Positions 7,084 through 15,544 are shown, numbered from the stretch's first letter. The stretch is DNA of 24,379 nucleotides from an uncultured Acidobacteriota bacterium (GCA_946887105.1 CAMPKJ010000050.1:1-24379), one strand, 5' to 3'. Made by a program: numbers and translations. The notes: generated from the sequence alone by a model not told the origin.

Positions 7084-8058
7084 ATGGATCTGACCGGAAA
7101 ACGAATCGTCGTGATCGGCGGCGCGGGCCTGATCGGCTCGCACATCGTCGATCAGCTGGTGGAGCAGCCCGTCCGCGAGGTGGTCGTCGTCGACAACTTC
7201 GTGCGCGGCAGCCGCCGGAACCTGGAGTCGGCCGCGCGTTCGCCGCTGCTGAAGATCGTGGAAGGCTCGATGACCGATCCGGCCTTCCTGCATGACGTGC
7301 TCGAGGGTGCCGACGGTGTCTATCTGCTGGCTGCTCTCTGGCTTGGCGAGTGTGTGGCCGAGCCGCGTTCCGCCATCGAAGTGAACGTCATGGGCACCTG
7401 GAACGTCATCGAGGCGGCCATGGCCCGGCGCGTTCAGCGGATCGTGTTCTCGTCGTCCGCGTCCGTCTATGGCAATGCCCTCAGCACACCGATGACCGAG
7501 GAGCATCCGTTCAACAACCGCACGATGTATGGCGCCACGAAGATCGCCGGCGAGCAGTTCTTCCGGGCCATGAACGAGCAGCACAAATTGCCCTACGTCG
7601 GCATGCGCTACATGAACATCTACGGCCCGCGTATGGACTACAAGGGCACCTACGTCAGCGTGATCATGAAGGTGCTGGATCGCATCGAGCAGGGACTGCC
7701 GCCGATCATCTTCGGCGACGGATCCCAGGCCTACGACTTCATTCACGTACAGGACGCCGCGCGCGCGAATGTCCTGGCCATGCAGGCGGAGGTCACCGAC
7801 GAGTTCTTCAACGTCGGGATGGGGGTGAAGACCACCATCCTGGAACTGGTGGAGATGCTCCTCGAGATCACGGGCTCACCGCTGCGACCCGAGTTCCGGC
7901 CCGAGGAGATGTCTTTCGTGACTCATCGCGTCGGCAGCACCGAAAAAGCAGAGCGCCTCCTCGGATTCCGCGCAACCACGCCGCTCTATGAGGGACTGAA
8001 GAGCGTGGTCGAGTGGCGGAAATCGGATCGCCTGGCTGGTGCGGGTACGCGCACATGA
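7084..8058 (+). CDS. NAD-dependent sugar epimerase/dehydratase (extended SDR)
   Basis: A 324-residue protein of the UDP-glucose 4-epimerase type. The Rossmann motif GGAGLIG (G12, G15, G18) binds NAD; SSSASVYG carries the conserved Ser/Thr position, and YGATK gives the catalytic Tyr149 and Lys153. RYMNIYGPRMD and the segment YDFIHVQDAARA are typical of the sugar-binding half. It acts in the cytoplasm on a nucleotide sugar, most likely UDP-linked; whether it epimerises at C4 or elsewhere cannot be told. ATG 7084 follows the repeat array; a TAACGT box lies six bases upstream and there is no Shine-Dalgarno. Its stop overlaps the aminotransferase start (ATGA). Confidence 0.9.
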   Translation: MDLTGKRIVVIGGAGLIGSHIVDQLVEQPVREVVVVDNFVRGSRRNLESAARSPLLKIVEGSMTDPAFLHDVLEGADGVYLLAALWLGECVAEPRSAIEVNVMGTWNVIEAAMARRVQRIVFSSSASVYGNALSTPMTEEHPFNNRTMYGATKIAGEQFFRAMNEQHKLPYVGMRYMNIYGPRMDYKGTYVSVIMKVLDRIEQGLPPIIFGDGSQAYDFIHVQDAARANVLAMQAEVTDEFFNVGMGVKTTILELVEMLLEITGSPLRPEFRPEEMSFVTHRVGSTEKAERLLGFRATTPLYEGLKSVVEWRKSDRLAGAGTRT

Positions 8059-9563
8059 CGCGCATCCCGATCGCGCGGCCGCTGTTCGGCGAAGAGGAGA
8101 TCGCCGCCGTCGCCGAGCCGCTCCGGAACGGCTGGGTCGTGCAGGGACCGAAGGTGGCCGAGTTCGAGCAGCGCTTCGCAACGTTCACCGATGCGAAGCA
8201 CGCCGTCGCTGCATCCAACTGCACCACCGCCCTGCACATGGCCGTGGCCGCGCTCGGTCTGAAGCCCGGCGATGAAGTCATCGTGCCGGCGTTCACGTGG
8301 GTCTCGACGGCGAACGTGGTCGAGTACATGGGCGCCACGCCGGTCTTCTGCGACATCGCGCTCGATACGTTCAACATCGACGTCGAACAGATCGAAGCGC
8401 GGATCACGCCGAAGACCGTGGGCATCCTGCCGGTGCATCTCTTCGGACTCTGCGCAGATCTCGATCCGATCCTCGACATCGCCCGCCGGCGCAGTCTATG
8501 GGTGGTCGAGGACGCTGCCTGCGCGTTTGGCGCGTGGTATCGCGGACGTCACGCCGGAACGTTCGGCGATGCGGGCTGCTTCAGCTTTCATCCCCGCAAG
8601 TCGATCACGACAGGCGAAGGCGGAATGCTCACCACCGCCAATGACGAGCTCGCGCGGAAGGCGCGCTCGCTGCGGGACCACGGCGCCTCGCGATCCGATC
8701 TCGCGCGCCATCACGCCGCGTCCGCGTTCCTGCTCGCCGACTACGACGACGTCGGCTACAACTACCGGATGACCGACCTGCAGGCGGCGGTCGGATGCGT
8801 GCAGATGGAGCGCGCGAAATCGATCCTCGACACGCGTACTGCCCGAGCCCGCGTGTACGACATCGCCCTTCGCGGTCTGGACTGGCTGCGCACGCCCGCG
8901 GTCCCCGAGGGCTACATCCATGGCTATCAGGCGTACGTCTGCCTCTTCCAGCCGGAACCGCTCACGCTCGCGAACCTGGCCTCCATCGAGCAACGGCGGA
9001 ACGCGATCATGACCGCGCTCGAGAACGAAGGCATCGCCACGCGGCAGGGGACACACGCCGCGGCGCTGACCGGCTTCTACCGGCGCAAGTACGGCATCGA
9101 GCCGGAGCATTTCCCGAACGCCGCGATCGCGGAGCGCGCCACGTTGACCCTGCCTCTGTTCCCGCAGATGACGGACGACGAGCAGATGGAGGTTTGCGAA
9201 CGGCTGCGCGCACAGTCCCCTCTCCCCGCCGGGGGAGAGGGCCAGGGTGAGGGGTGGCTCTGGCGATGCGTGAGGCGAGATCCGCCCCTCACCCTAGCCC
9301 TCTCCCCGCCGAGCGGGGAGAGGGGACTGAACACCGCGAAGCGCAGTCGCAGACGCGCGACAGCTTCGGCTACAAGTGGCGGCAGACCGGCTCGTTCGGG
9401 TCGGAGGGCCAGCGCGAGGTCTCACGCAAATGGCTCATCGAGCGCTACGGATTTGGTGACGCCGGCGGCATGGCCGCGTACTTCGGGTCGCGCAAGCACA
9501 TCCTCGATGCCGGATGCGGCGGCGGATTTTCGGCGCGGATCCTCCTCGAGCATGTGCCCTTGA
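8055..9563 (+). CDS. DegT/DnrJ/EryC1/StrS-type sugar aminotransferase with repeat-encoded tail
   Basis: PLP enzyme that aminates a keto-sugar nucleotide using glutamate. Motifs are NGWVVQGPKVAEFE at the N-terminus, the cofactor site SNCTTALH, the segment EDAACAFGA, the PLP lysine K182 in SFHPRKSITTGEGG, and DVGYNYRMTDLQAAVG. ATG 8055 overlaps the epimerase stop. The family is normally 370-400 residues and the homologous part ends at about residue 386 (CERLRAQ, about 9213). From 9214 the frame runs through an inverted repeat that contains no stop in this frame, and then about 78 codons into the methyltransferase gene in the wrong frame, giving 502 residues with a low-complexity Arg/Ser/Ala tail. 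In the context of the WlbA- and WbpD-like genes it may be the WbpE-type enzyme of a 3-amino-hexuronate route. Confidence 0.9.
   Translation: MTRIPIARPLFGEEEIAAVAEPLRNGWVVQGPKVAEFEQRFATFTDAKHAVAASNCTTALHMAVAALGLKPGDEVIVPAFTWVSTANVVEYMGATPVFCDIALDTFNIDVEQIEARITPKTVGILPVHLFGLCADLDPILDIARRRSLWVVEDAACAFGAWYRGRHAGTFGDAGCFSFHPRKSITTGEGGMLTTANDELARKARSLRDHGASRSDLARHHAASAFLLADYDDVGYNYRMTDLQAAVGCVQMERAKSILDTRTARARVYDIALRGLDWLRTPAVPEGYIHGYQAYVCLFQPEPLTLANLASIEQRRNAIMTALENEGIATRQGTHAAALTGFYRRKYGIEPEHFPNAAIAERATLTLPLFPQMTDDEQMEVCERLRAQSPLPAGGEGQGEGWLWRCVRRDPPLTLALSPPSGERGLNTAKRSRRRATASATSGGRPARSGRRASARSHANGSSSATDLVTPAAWPRTSGRASTSSMPDAAADFRRGSSSSMCP
9214..9328. repeat. 115-base REP-like compound inverted repeat
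   Basis: The ends AGTCCCCTCTCCCC (9214-9227) and its exact complement (9315-9328) frame the element. Inside, AGGGTGAGGGG (9244-9254) pairs with CCCCTCACCCT (9285-9295), and each arm also folds into its own CCCTCTCCCC/GGGGAGAGGG hairpin. A 30-base centre separates the arms. This type of sequence is a common dispersed repeat in GC-rich bacteria, as I recall. It lies exactly at the junction of the aminotransferase and methyltransferase genes and reads through in both frames. No obvious target duplication flanks it. Confidence 0.9.
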
Positions 9564-10210
9564 CGCGGTACACCGGCGTCGACATCTCCGAGGCGGTGTG
9601 GGTGGCGCGCGAACAGTTCGGGGAGCGACAACAGACAGCGTTCGTCGAAGCCGATCTGCTGTCGCTGCCGTTTCGCGAGGAATCGTTCGACACCATCGTC
9701 AGCGAGGGAGTCTTGCATCACACGCCCTCGACGCGCGCCGCCCTGGCGTCGCTCGCTCCGCTGCTGACGCGCGGCGGCGAGATTCTCTTTTATGTCTATC
9801 GGACGAAAGCGGTGGTGCGCGAGCTCGCCGACGACGCCATTCGCACGCAGGTGGCGCCGATGCCGCCCGACGAGGCGTGGGAGGCGATGCGGCCACTCAC
9901 CGCGCTGGCGAAATCGCTCGCCGAGCTGCGCACCGAGGTGACCGTCGCCGAAGACGTGCCGATCCTCGGCATCAAGGCAGGGACCTACGACGTTCAGCGC
10001 CTGATCTACAACGGCTTCTGCAAGCTGTTCTGGAACGACGCGTATTCGTTCGAGGAGAACCTGCACGTCAACTTCGACTGGTACCACCCCGCCTACGCGC
10101 ACCGGCAGACCGAAGGCGAAGTGCGCGCATGGTGCGGCGAGCTCGGCCTGCGCATCGTGCACATGGACGTCCAGGACAGCGGCATCACCACCCGCGCGGT
10201 GAGGGACTGA
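9266..10210 (+). CDS. class I SAM-dependent methyltransferase with repeat-encoded start
   Basis: A protein of about 314 residues. The SAM-binding motif I is ILDAGCGGG, followed by TRYTGVDIS (acidic residue after strand 2) and FDTIVSEGVLHHTPS (motif near strand 4), a Methyltransf_11-type fold. The long C-terminal half (FYVYRTKAVVRELADDAIR, HVNFDWYHPAYAHRQTEGE) matches methyltransferases found beside asparagine synthetases in polysaccharide clusters; it may modify the sugar chain or its terminus. An in-frame TGA at 9248-9250 means the frame opens only within the inverted repeat: ATG 9266 (GAGGGG 11 bases upstream) or GTG 9254. The first about 20 residues (APHPSPLPAERGEG region) are therefore repeat-derived. 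The conserved part starts near DSFGYKWRQTGSFG. It ends three bases before the next gene. Confidence 0.85.
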   Translation: MREARSAPHPSPLPAERGEGTEHREAQSQTRDSFGYKWRQTGSFGSEGQREVSRKWLIERYGFGDAGGMAAYFGSRKHILDAGCGGGFSARILLEHVPLTRYTGVDISEAVWVAREQFGERQQTAFVEADLLSLPFREESFDTIVSEGVLHHTPSTRAALASLAPLLTRGGEILFYVYRTKAVVRELADDAIRTQVAPMPPDEAWEAMRPLTALAKSLAELRTEVTVAEDVPILGIKAGTYDVQRLIYNGFCKLFWNDAYSFEENLHVNFDWYHPAYAHRQTEGEVRAWCGELGLRIVHMDVQDSGITTRAVRD

Positions 10211-10213
10211 CGC

Positions 10214-12079
10214 ATGTGCGGTTTTGCGGGTGTGGTGGACTTTCGCGGGGAGGCGGTACCGATCGAGCGCATCCGGCGCATGACCGAAACGCTCGTCCAT
10301 CGCGGTCCCGACGCGTCGGGCGAATACACCGACGGGCCGGTCGGCATGGGCAGCCGCCGCCTGGCCATCATCGATCTCACGCCGGCCGGCCATCAGCCGA
10401 TGCCGGGACGCAACGCCGACACGGTCATCGTTTACAACGGCGAGATCTACAACTTCCCGCAGCTGCGCATCGACCTCGAGGCGCTGGGCTGCACGTTCCA
10501 TTCGCGCTGCGACACCGAGGTGCTGATCCGTGCGTACGAGGCCTGGGGCGAGGCCTGTCTCGATCGGCTGAATGGCCACTTCTCCTTCGCGGTGTGGGAC
10601 CGGCGCACGCGGCAGATGTTTCTCGCACGCGACCGGTTCGGCGCCAAGCCGCTGTACTACCTCGCTGAAAGCCACCGCTTCATCTTCGGATCCGAGGTGA
10701 AGGCCATCCTCGCGCATCCGGACGTGTCGGTGCGCGTCAATCCGCAGGCGCTCACGGAGTACTTCACGTTCCAGAACGTCATCAGCGACCTGACGTTGTT
10801 CGATGGCATTCGCCTGTTGCCGCCGGGCCAGTTTCTGCGCGTGAACGTCGACGAAGGCCGCGTCGAACAGAAACGCTACTGGGACTATCGATTCGCGCCG
10901 GAGCCGATGGATTCGGACGCGGCCGACGAAGAGATGTACCGCCTCTTCGAATGTGCGGTGACGCGGCAGCTGGTCAGCGACGTTCCGATCGCGTCGTATC
11001 TGAGCGGCGGAATCGATTCCAGCGCCATCACCGCCGTCGCGCGGAAGAAGATCGGACGGCTGTCGACATTCACGGCCGGGTTCGATCTCTCGTCCGCGTC
11101 GGGTTTGGAGATGGGATTCGACGAGCGCGGACATTCCGAGGCGCTCGCCAATCTGCTCAAGACCGAGCACTACGAGATGGTCCTGCATGCCGGCGACATG
11201 GAGCACATCCTGCCGCAGCTGATCTGGCATCTCGAGGACCTGCGCGTCGGCCAGTCGTATCCCAATTTTTACGTGGCGCGGTTGTGCAGCAAGTTCGTGA
11301 AGGTGGTGCTGTCCGGCGTCGGCGGCGACGAGCTGTTCGGCGGATATCCGTGGCGGTATTACCGCGGCGCGGCGCATCGCGGCGAGGCGTTTTTCCACGA
11401 CTACTACGATTTCTGGCAACGCCTCGTGTCCGACGCCGACAAGCCGCGGCTGTTCGTCCCGGAGATCCAGCGCAGCGTGAAGGACATCTCGACGTTCGAT
11501 CTCTTCCGCGGAGTGCTGAGCGGTTACGACCGGCCGATCGAAACGACCGAGGACGCGATCAACGCCTCGCTGTACTTCGAACTGCGTACGTTCCTGCACG
11601 GACTGCTGGTGGTCGAAGACAAATTGAGCATGGCCCACTCGCTGGAGACGCGTGCGCCGTTTCTCGACAATGACCTGGTCGACTTCGGGATGCGCGTCCC
11701 GGTCTCGCTCAAACTCCGCGACGTCAACGCCGAGCCGTTCGTCGACGAAGACGAGCCGGGCAAACGCCGCCGCTACGAGCTGCGCACCGGAGACGGGAAG
11801 ATGATCCTCCGCCGCGCCGCGCAGCGCGTCGTTCCGGAGCGGGTGGCCACGCGCGTGAAGCAGGGATTCAGCGCGCCCGATGCCAGCTGGTTCCGCGGCG
11901 AGAGCATCGACTACGTGCGCGGCATGCTGCTCGATCGCAGGGCTCGCATCTACGAGTACCTCCAGTATGATTTCGTCAGCGGCCAGATCCACGAACATCT
12001 CCGCGGCGAGCACAATCACCGCCTGCTGATCTGGTCGCTGCTCAGTTTCGAGTGGTGGCTGCGCCTGTTCCTGAAATGA
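10214..12079 (+). CDS. asnB: asparagine synthase (glutamine-hydrolysing), glycan-cluster type
   Basis: A 621-residue two-domain enzyme of normal length. Cys2 in MCGFAGVVDF is the glutaminase nucleophile after Met removal; HRGPDASGEY, YNGEIYNF and CDTEVLIRAYE complete the class II glutaminase domain (about residues 1-200). The synthetase domain has the ATP pyrophosphatase loop SGGIDSS (about residues 265-271) and SGVGGDELFGGYPWRY. It transfers ammonia to an activated carboxylate. Within polysaccharide operons such AsnB-like proteins are often thought to amidate uronic acids rather than make free asparagine, which would fit the hexuronate genes at 15915-17446. That substrate is inference. The stop overlaps the next start (ATGA). 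Confidence 0.95.
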   Translation: MCGFAGVVDFRGEAVPIERIRRMTETLVHRGPDASGEYTDGPVGMGSRRLAIIDLTPAGHQPMPGRNADTVIVYNGEIYNFPQLRIDLEALGCTFHSRCDTEVLIRAYEAWGEACLDRLNGHFSFAVWDRRTRQMFLARDRFGAKPLYYLAESHRFIFGSEVKAILAHPDVSVRVNPQALTEYFTFQNVISDLTLFDGIRLLPPGQFLRVNVDEGRVEQKRYWDYRFAPEPMDSDAADEEMYRLFECAVTRQLVSDVPIASYLSGGIDSSAITAVARKKIGRLSTFTAGFDLSSASGLEMGFDERGHSEALANLLKTEHYEMVLHAGDMEHILPQLIWHLEDLRVGQSYPNFYVARLCSKFVKVVLSGVGGDELFGGYPWRYYRGAAHRGEAFFHDYYDFWQRLVSDADKPRLFVPEIQRSVKDISTFDLFRGVLSGYDRPIETTEDAINASLYFELRTFLHGLLVVEDKLSMAHSLETRAPFLDNDLVDFGMRVPVSLKLRDVNAEPFVDEDEPGKRRRYELRTGDGKMILRRAAQRVVPERVATRVKQGFSAPDASWFRGESIDYVRGMLLDRRARIYEYLQYDFVSGQIHEHLRGEHNHRLLIWSLLSFEWWLRLFLK

Positions 12080-12642
12080 GAGAGAACGACCTCGACGAAC
12101 TGGTGGCGCGCGCTCGTGAGGTCTACGCCGAGCTCGAGCGTCGCATGCGCGAACGCTGGGACCGCAGCCTTCCGATCGAAGAGCTGCTTTTCGATCGTTG
12201 GGAGCGCGCCCGCTCCCTCGGATTCGGCGAAGGCGCCAGCATCTACCACGACGCCTACGTGTACGGAGACGTGCGCGCCGGCCGCAAGACCTGGATCGGC
12301 CCGCACACTCTGCTCGATGGCAGCGGCGGCGGCATCACCATCGGCGACTTCTGCAGCATCAGCGCCGGCGTGCAGATCTACACGCACGACAGCGTGTCCT
12401 GGGCGCTCACCGGCGGGGAAGCGCCCTACGAACAGGCGCCGGTGAGCATCGGCGACTGCTCGTACATCGGAGCGAGGGCCGTCATCGCCAAAGGGGTGAC
12501 CATCGGCGACCACGCCGTCATCGGCGCCTGCGCATTCGTGAATTGCGACGTACCGCCGTACACCATCGCCGCCGGCGTTCCGGCGCGGCCGATCGGACGC
12601 GTGCGCATCGAGGACGGACGCGTCTCGCTGGAGTACGCTTGA
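12076..12642 (+). CDS. hexapeptide-repeat acyltransferase (left-handed beta-helix)
   Basis: A 188-residue protein. An alpha-helical N-terminal part (residues 1-50, LDELVARAREVYAELERRM) is followed by hexapeptide repeats (IYHDAYVYGDVRAG, IGPHTLLDGSGGGITIG, ISAGVQIYTHD, VSIGDCSYIGARAVIAKGVTIG, HAVIGACAFV) and the closing PPYTIAAGVPARPIG typical of sugar O-acetyltransferases. THDS supplies the likely catalytic His. It probably transfers an acetyl group to a sugar of the exported glycan or its precursor. ATG 12076 overlaps the asnB stop; the frame extends upstream, but only inside asnB. Confidence 0.87.
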   Translation: MRENDLDELVARAREVYAELERRMRERWDRSLPIEELLFDRWERARSLGFGEGASIYHDAYVYGDVRAGRKTWIGPHTLLDGSGGGITIGDFCSISAGVQIYTHDSVSWALTGGEAPYEQAPVSIGDCSYIGARAVIAKGVTIGDHAVIGACAFVNCDVPPYTIAAGVPARPIGRVRIEDGRVSLEYA

Positions 12643-13358
12643 CCCTGGATCCCGTGCTCCTGACGTTCGATCTCGACTGGGCACCGGATTTTGCGATCGA
12701 CGCGGTGGCGGAGCTGCTCGTCGAGCGACGCATCCGCGCGACGTGGCTGATCACGCACGCCTGCGCCGCGGTCGACCGGCTGCGCTCGCATCCGGACCTC
12801 TTCGAGTTGGGGATTCACCCGAATTTCCGCAGTGGATCGACGCACGGTGCCGCCATCGACTCCGTGCTGCAGCACTGCATGGAGATCGTTCCCGAGGCCG
12901 TGAGCATGCGCACCCACTCGCTCGCGCAATCGACGCCGCTGCTGGCGCGCGTCGTGGCGACGACGCCGATCCGCGTCGATGCATCGTTGCTCCTGCCGCG
13001 CGTCGCCGGCCTCCGCCCATTCGAACAGCCGTACGATGGCAACGTGCTGCTGCGTGTGCCGTTCGACTGGGAAGATGACGTGGAGATGGAGTTTTCCGAG
13101 CCGCGATGGGATGCACGCGCGGTGCTGCGCGCGCCCGGCATGCGCACGTTCAACTTTCATCCGATGCTGGTCTACCTCAACGCGCGCACGATGACGCCCT
13201 ATCGCACGGTCCGCTCGTCGGTTCCCAAGCTCGACGCGCTCGACGAAACCGCGGCGCGGCCACATGTGAACGAAGGGATCGGCGTGGGAACGACGCTGGC
13301 CGGACTGCTCGACGCGGTCGATCCGGCGCGGATGCAATGGCTGAAGGAACTGCGGTGA
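12639..13358 (+). CDS. polysaccharide deacetylase-like protein (possibly WbmS-like)
   Basis: A protein of about 239 residues, starting at TTG 12639, which overlaps the acyltransferase stop (TTGA); GTG 12654 is the alternative. No better start exists, as the frame upstream lies in the previous gene. The opening LLTFDLDWAPD matches the first Asp-containing motif of carbohydrate esterase 4-like domains, GIHPNFRSGSTHG resembles their metal-binding His motif, and RTHSL and FNFHPMLVY fit later motifs. It is shorter than NodB-type secreted deacetylases and has no signal peptide, so it would act in the cytoplasm on a nucleotide sugar or lipid-linked intermediate. I think of the WbmS family of O-antigen clusters, but the assignment is from motif memory. 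Confidence 0.72.
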   Translation: MTLDPVLLTFDLDWAPDFAIDAVAELLVERRIRATWLITHACAAVDRLRSHPDLFELGIHPNFRSGSTHGAAIDSVLQHCMEIVPEAVSMRTHSLAQSTPLLARVVATTPIRVDASLLLPRVAGLRPFEQPYDGNVLLRVPFDWEDDVEMEFSEPRWDARAVLRAPGMRTFNFHPMLVYLNARTMTPYRTVRSSVPKLDALDETAARPHVNEGIGVGTTLAGLLDAVDPARMQWLKELR

Positions 13359-14245
13359 GACTCTCCGGCGCCGCACAGCTCGTTCCCATGACCGTCGTAC
13401 GCGACGGCGACTTCGAAACGGTCGGCAACGCCAATCACGACACTCCGCGCCGCATCGTCTTTCTCGAGAGCGAACAGTGGCGCGATTCGGTCGTCGCGCA
13501 GTCCGGCATCACCTGCGTCATCGCTGCGCCGGAGCTCGCCGATTCGCTGCTGTCATCCCACGTGGCCGTGGCGGTGTCCGAGCAACCCCGCCGCACGTTT
13601 TTCGAGCTGCACAATCGACTGGCGCGCGAGACGACGTTCTACTGGAACGATTTCGAGACCGTGATCGATCCTTCCGCGCAGGTTCATCCACGAGCGTATG
13701 TCGCGGAGCGCAACGTGCGCATCGGCGCAAACGTGGTCATCGAGCCCGATGCGACCATCCTCGAGCGGGTGATCCTCGGCGAGGGTTGCATCATCCGCGC
13801 AGGTTGCCGCCTTGGGACCCAGGGCTTCGAGTTCAAACGCCTCGGCGACGCGATTCTCTCCGTCGAGCACGCTGGCGGCGTCCGCCTGGGCGCCCGCGTC
13901 GAAGTGCAGGCCAACTGCACCATCGACCGCTCCGTCTTCGGCGGCTTCACCGAGCTCGGAGACGACACGAAGCTCGACAACATCGTGCACATCGCGCACA
14001 ACGTGAAGAGCGGACAGCGCTGCCTGTTCGCCGCCTGCGGGATGGTGGCCGGAAGCGTGACCATCGGTGACGACGTCTGGATCGGCCCGGCGTCGGCGAT
14101 CAGCAGCGGCGTGAGGATCGGCGATCGCGCCTCGATCACCATCGGCGCCGTGGTCACGCGCGACGTCCCGGCCGGCGCGCGCATGTCGGGCAACTTCGCC
14201 GTCGAACACGAAAAGCTGCTGGCCTTTCTGCGGACCATCCGGTGA
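13355..14245 (+). CDS. LpxD-like N-acyltransferase
   Basis: A 296-residue protein starting at GTG 13355, which overlaps the previous stop (GTGA). The N-terminal part (residues about 25-90, with VFLESE, CVIAAPELADSLL, VAVSEQPRRTFFELHNRL) looks like the uridine-binding domain of LpxD. From about residue 105 the hexapeptide helix follows (VHPRAYVAERNVRIGANVVIEPDATI) with the LpxD-type QGFEF segment and the catalytic-His motif HIAHNV followed by AACGMVAGS. True LpxD (about 340 residues) adds a 3-hydroxyacyl chain to UDP-3-O-acyl-glucosamine in lipid A synthesis. This shorter copy lies among glycan genes rather than with lpxA/fabZ, so it more likely acylates an amino sugar of the exported polymer. 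It could still be the cell's LpxD. Confidence 0.85.
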   Translation: MRLSGAAQLVPMTVVRDGDFETVGNANHDTPRRIVFLESEQWRDSVVAQSGITCVIAAPELADSLLSSHVAVAVSEQPRRTFFELHNRLARETTFYWNDFETVIDPSAQVHPRAYVAERNVRIGANVVIEPDATILERVILGEGCIIRAGCRLGTQGFEFKRLGDAILSVEHAGGVRLGARVEVQANCTIDRSVFGGFTELGDDTKLDNIVHIAHNVKSGQRCLFAACGMVAGSVTIGDDVWIGPASAISSGVRIGDRASITIGAVVTRDVPAGARMSGNFAVEHEKLLAFLRTIR

Positions 14246-15534
14246 GACTGCTCGGCTGGATGTTCCGCCTGTTCGCTGCGGCTGCCGCCGGCGCCGCCGT
14301 TCGCATCGCGCGGCGCCTGCTGCGAAAGCCGCCTCGCATCTGGCACGGACCGATGCCGCTGCATTCGATCCGCTACATGGTCGCCGCCGATCGTCTGGCC
14401 GGCTATCCGTCGCGATCGGTGGTCGTCACAGAGCAGCAGGTGAAGTACGCCCTGGTCACGCGCAGCGATTTCGACGTGGTGATCCGGTCCGAGGACGTGC
14501 CCTGGTACGACCGCCACTGGATCGCGATGATCGACCTCCTGTTGCGTGGCGACATCTGGGTCACGTACTTCGACGGCCTCTTTTTCAACGTCGCCAACCG
14601 GCGCAGGAACGACGTCGCGTTCCGGCTGCTCCGCCTCGTCGGAATCCGCATCATCGTCACCGCGCACGGCAGCGACATCGTGCACTGGTCGTCCCATCGC
14701 ACGCGTTACGACTGGATCGCGCGGATGCAGAAGGACTATCCGACGTGGAGCTTCGACGCGCAGACGCCGGTTTCGCTGCAACGCATCGAACACTTCACGC
14801 GACACAGCGATCTCGTACTGCCCGGCGATCCGATCATGGGACATCTGCTGCCGCGGTCGGATGTGATGTTCAAGGTCTATCCGATCGATACGGAGGAGTT
14901 GCAGCCGGTCCCGCCGGTTGCGCGCGAACGGGTGCGCATCGTCCACGCGCCGAATCACAGGAATGTGAAGGGAACGGACTTTCTCCTCGCCGCCATCGAG
15001 GCTGTCCAGGCCAGGGGTTTCGACTGCGAGCTCGTGCTGATCGAACGGATGCCGCGGCTGGAGGCACTCCAGCGTTTCGCCGAGGCGGACATCATCGCCG
15101 ACCAGTTCTGCATGGGCGGCTGGGCGCAATTTGCGCTCGAGGGGATGGCCCTCGGCAAGCCGGTGCTGGCGTATCTCGACGAAGACTTCCTGAACGATCC
15201 CGTGTTCAACGTGCCGGTCGTGAATGCCACGGCGGAGAATCTGGCGCCGGTGCTGGCCGTGCTGATCGAGATTCCCGAACTGCGGGCGCGCCTCGGAGCT
15301 GCGTCGCGTGCATCCGTCGAGCAATACCACTCCATTCCTGCGCTGGCCGAGGTGTGGGATCGACTGTATCGCCATGTCTGGCGCGGCGAAGCGCTGGACC
15401 TCAGCGGCACGGCTCATTTCTCACCACAGCGGAAGCCACGTTCGCTCACGGAAGATCCTCGGGACGAGGCGTTCTGGCCGATTCGCGTCGACGACCTCAT
15501 GCCGCGGATCGACGCCGTGCTGCAACGGCTATAG
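14242..15534 (+). CDS. glycosyltransferase (GT4/GT-B-like)
   Basis: A 430-residue protein starting at GTG 14242, which overlaps the LpxD-like stop. A basic, hydrophobic N-terminus (residues 1-30) could associate with the membrane. The N-terminal domain has TAHGSDIVHWS, and the C-terminal Rossmann half has IVHAPNHRNVKGTDFLLAAIEAV, ELVLIERMP, ADIIADQFCMGGWAQFALEGMALGKPVLAYL, where the acidic E-x7-type motif lies in FALEGMALGKP. This is the nucleotide-sugar binding pattern of GT4-like retaining enzymes. It probably adds one sugar in assembly of the exported glycan. It is the only soluble-type glycosyltransferase in the window, so other assembly genes must be elsewhere. Confidence 0.85.
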   Translation: MRLLGWMFRLFAAAAAGAAVRIARRLLRKPPRIWHGPMPLHSIRYMVAADRLAGYPSRSVVVTEQQVKYALVTRSDFDVVIRSEDVPWYDRHWIAMIDLLLRGDIWVTYFDGLFFNVANRRRNDVAFRLLRLVGIRIIVTAHGSDIVHWSSHRTRYDWIARMQKDYPTWSFDAQTPVSLQRIEHFTRHSDLVLPGDPIMGHLLPRSDVMFKVYPIDTEELQPVPPVARERVRIVHAPNHRNVKGTDFLLAAIEAVQARGFDCELVLIERMPRLEALQRFAEADIIADQFCMGGWAQFALEGMALGKPVLAYLDEDFLNDPVFNVPVVNATAENLAPVLAVLIEIPELRARLGAASRASVEQYHSIPALAEVWDRLYRHVWRGEALDLSGTAHFSPQRKPRSLTEDPRDEAFWPIRVDDLMPRIDAVLQRL

Positions 15535-15535
15535 T
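15530..15535 (+). promoter_or_regulatory. -10-like hexamer before the small membrane protein
   Basis: TATAGT (five of six matches to TATAAT) overlaps the stop of the glycosyltransferase and ends nine bases before ATG 15545. If used, the mRNA would be almost leaderless. No -35 match and no Shine-Dalgarno are present. Confidence 0.35.
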
Positions 15536-15544
15536 CTGCCGCCG

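Noticed and set aside
9422..12019. 865-codon minus-strand open frame opposite the methyltransferase and asnB
   Set aside because: It is a shadow of genes with clear catalytic motifs; there is no ribosome site and no recognisable domain.
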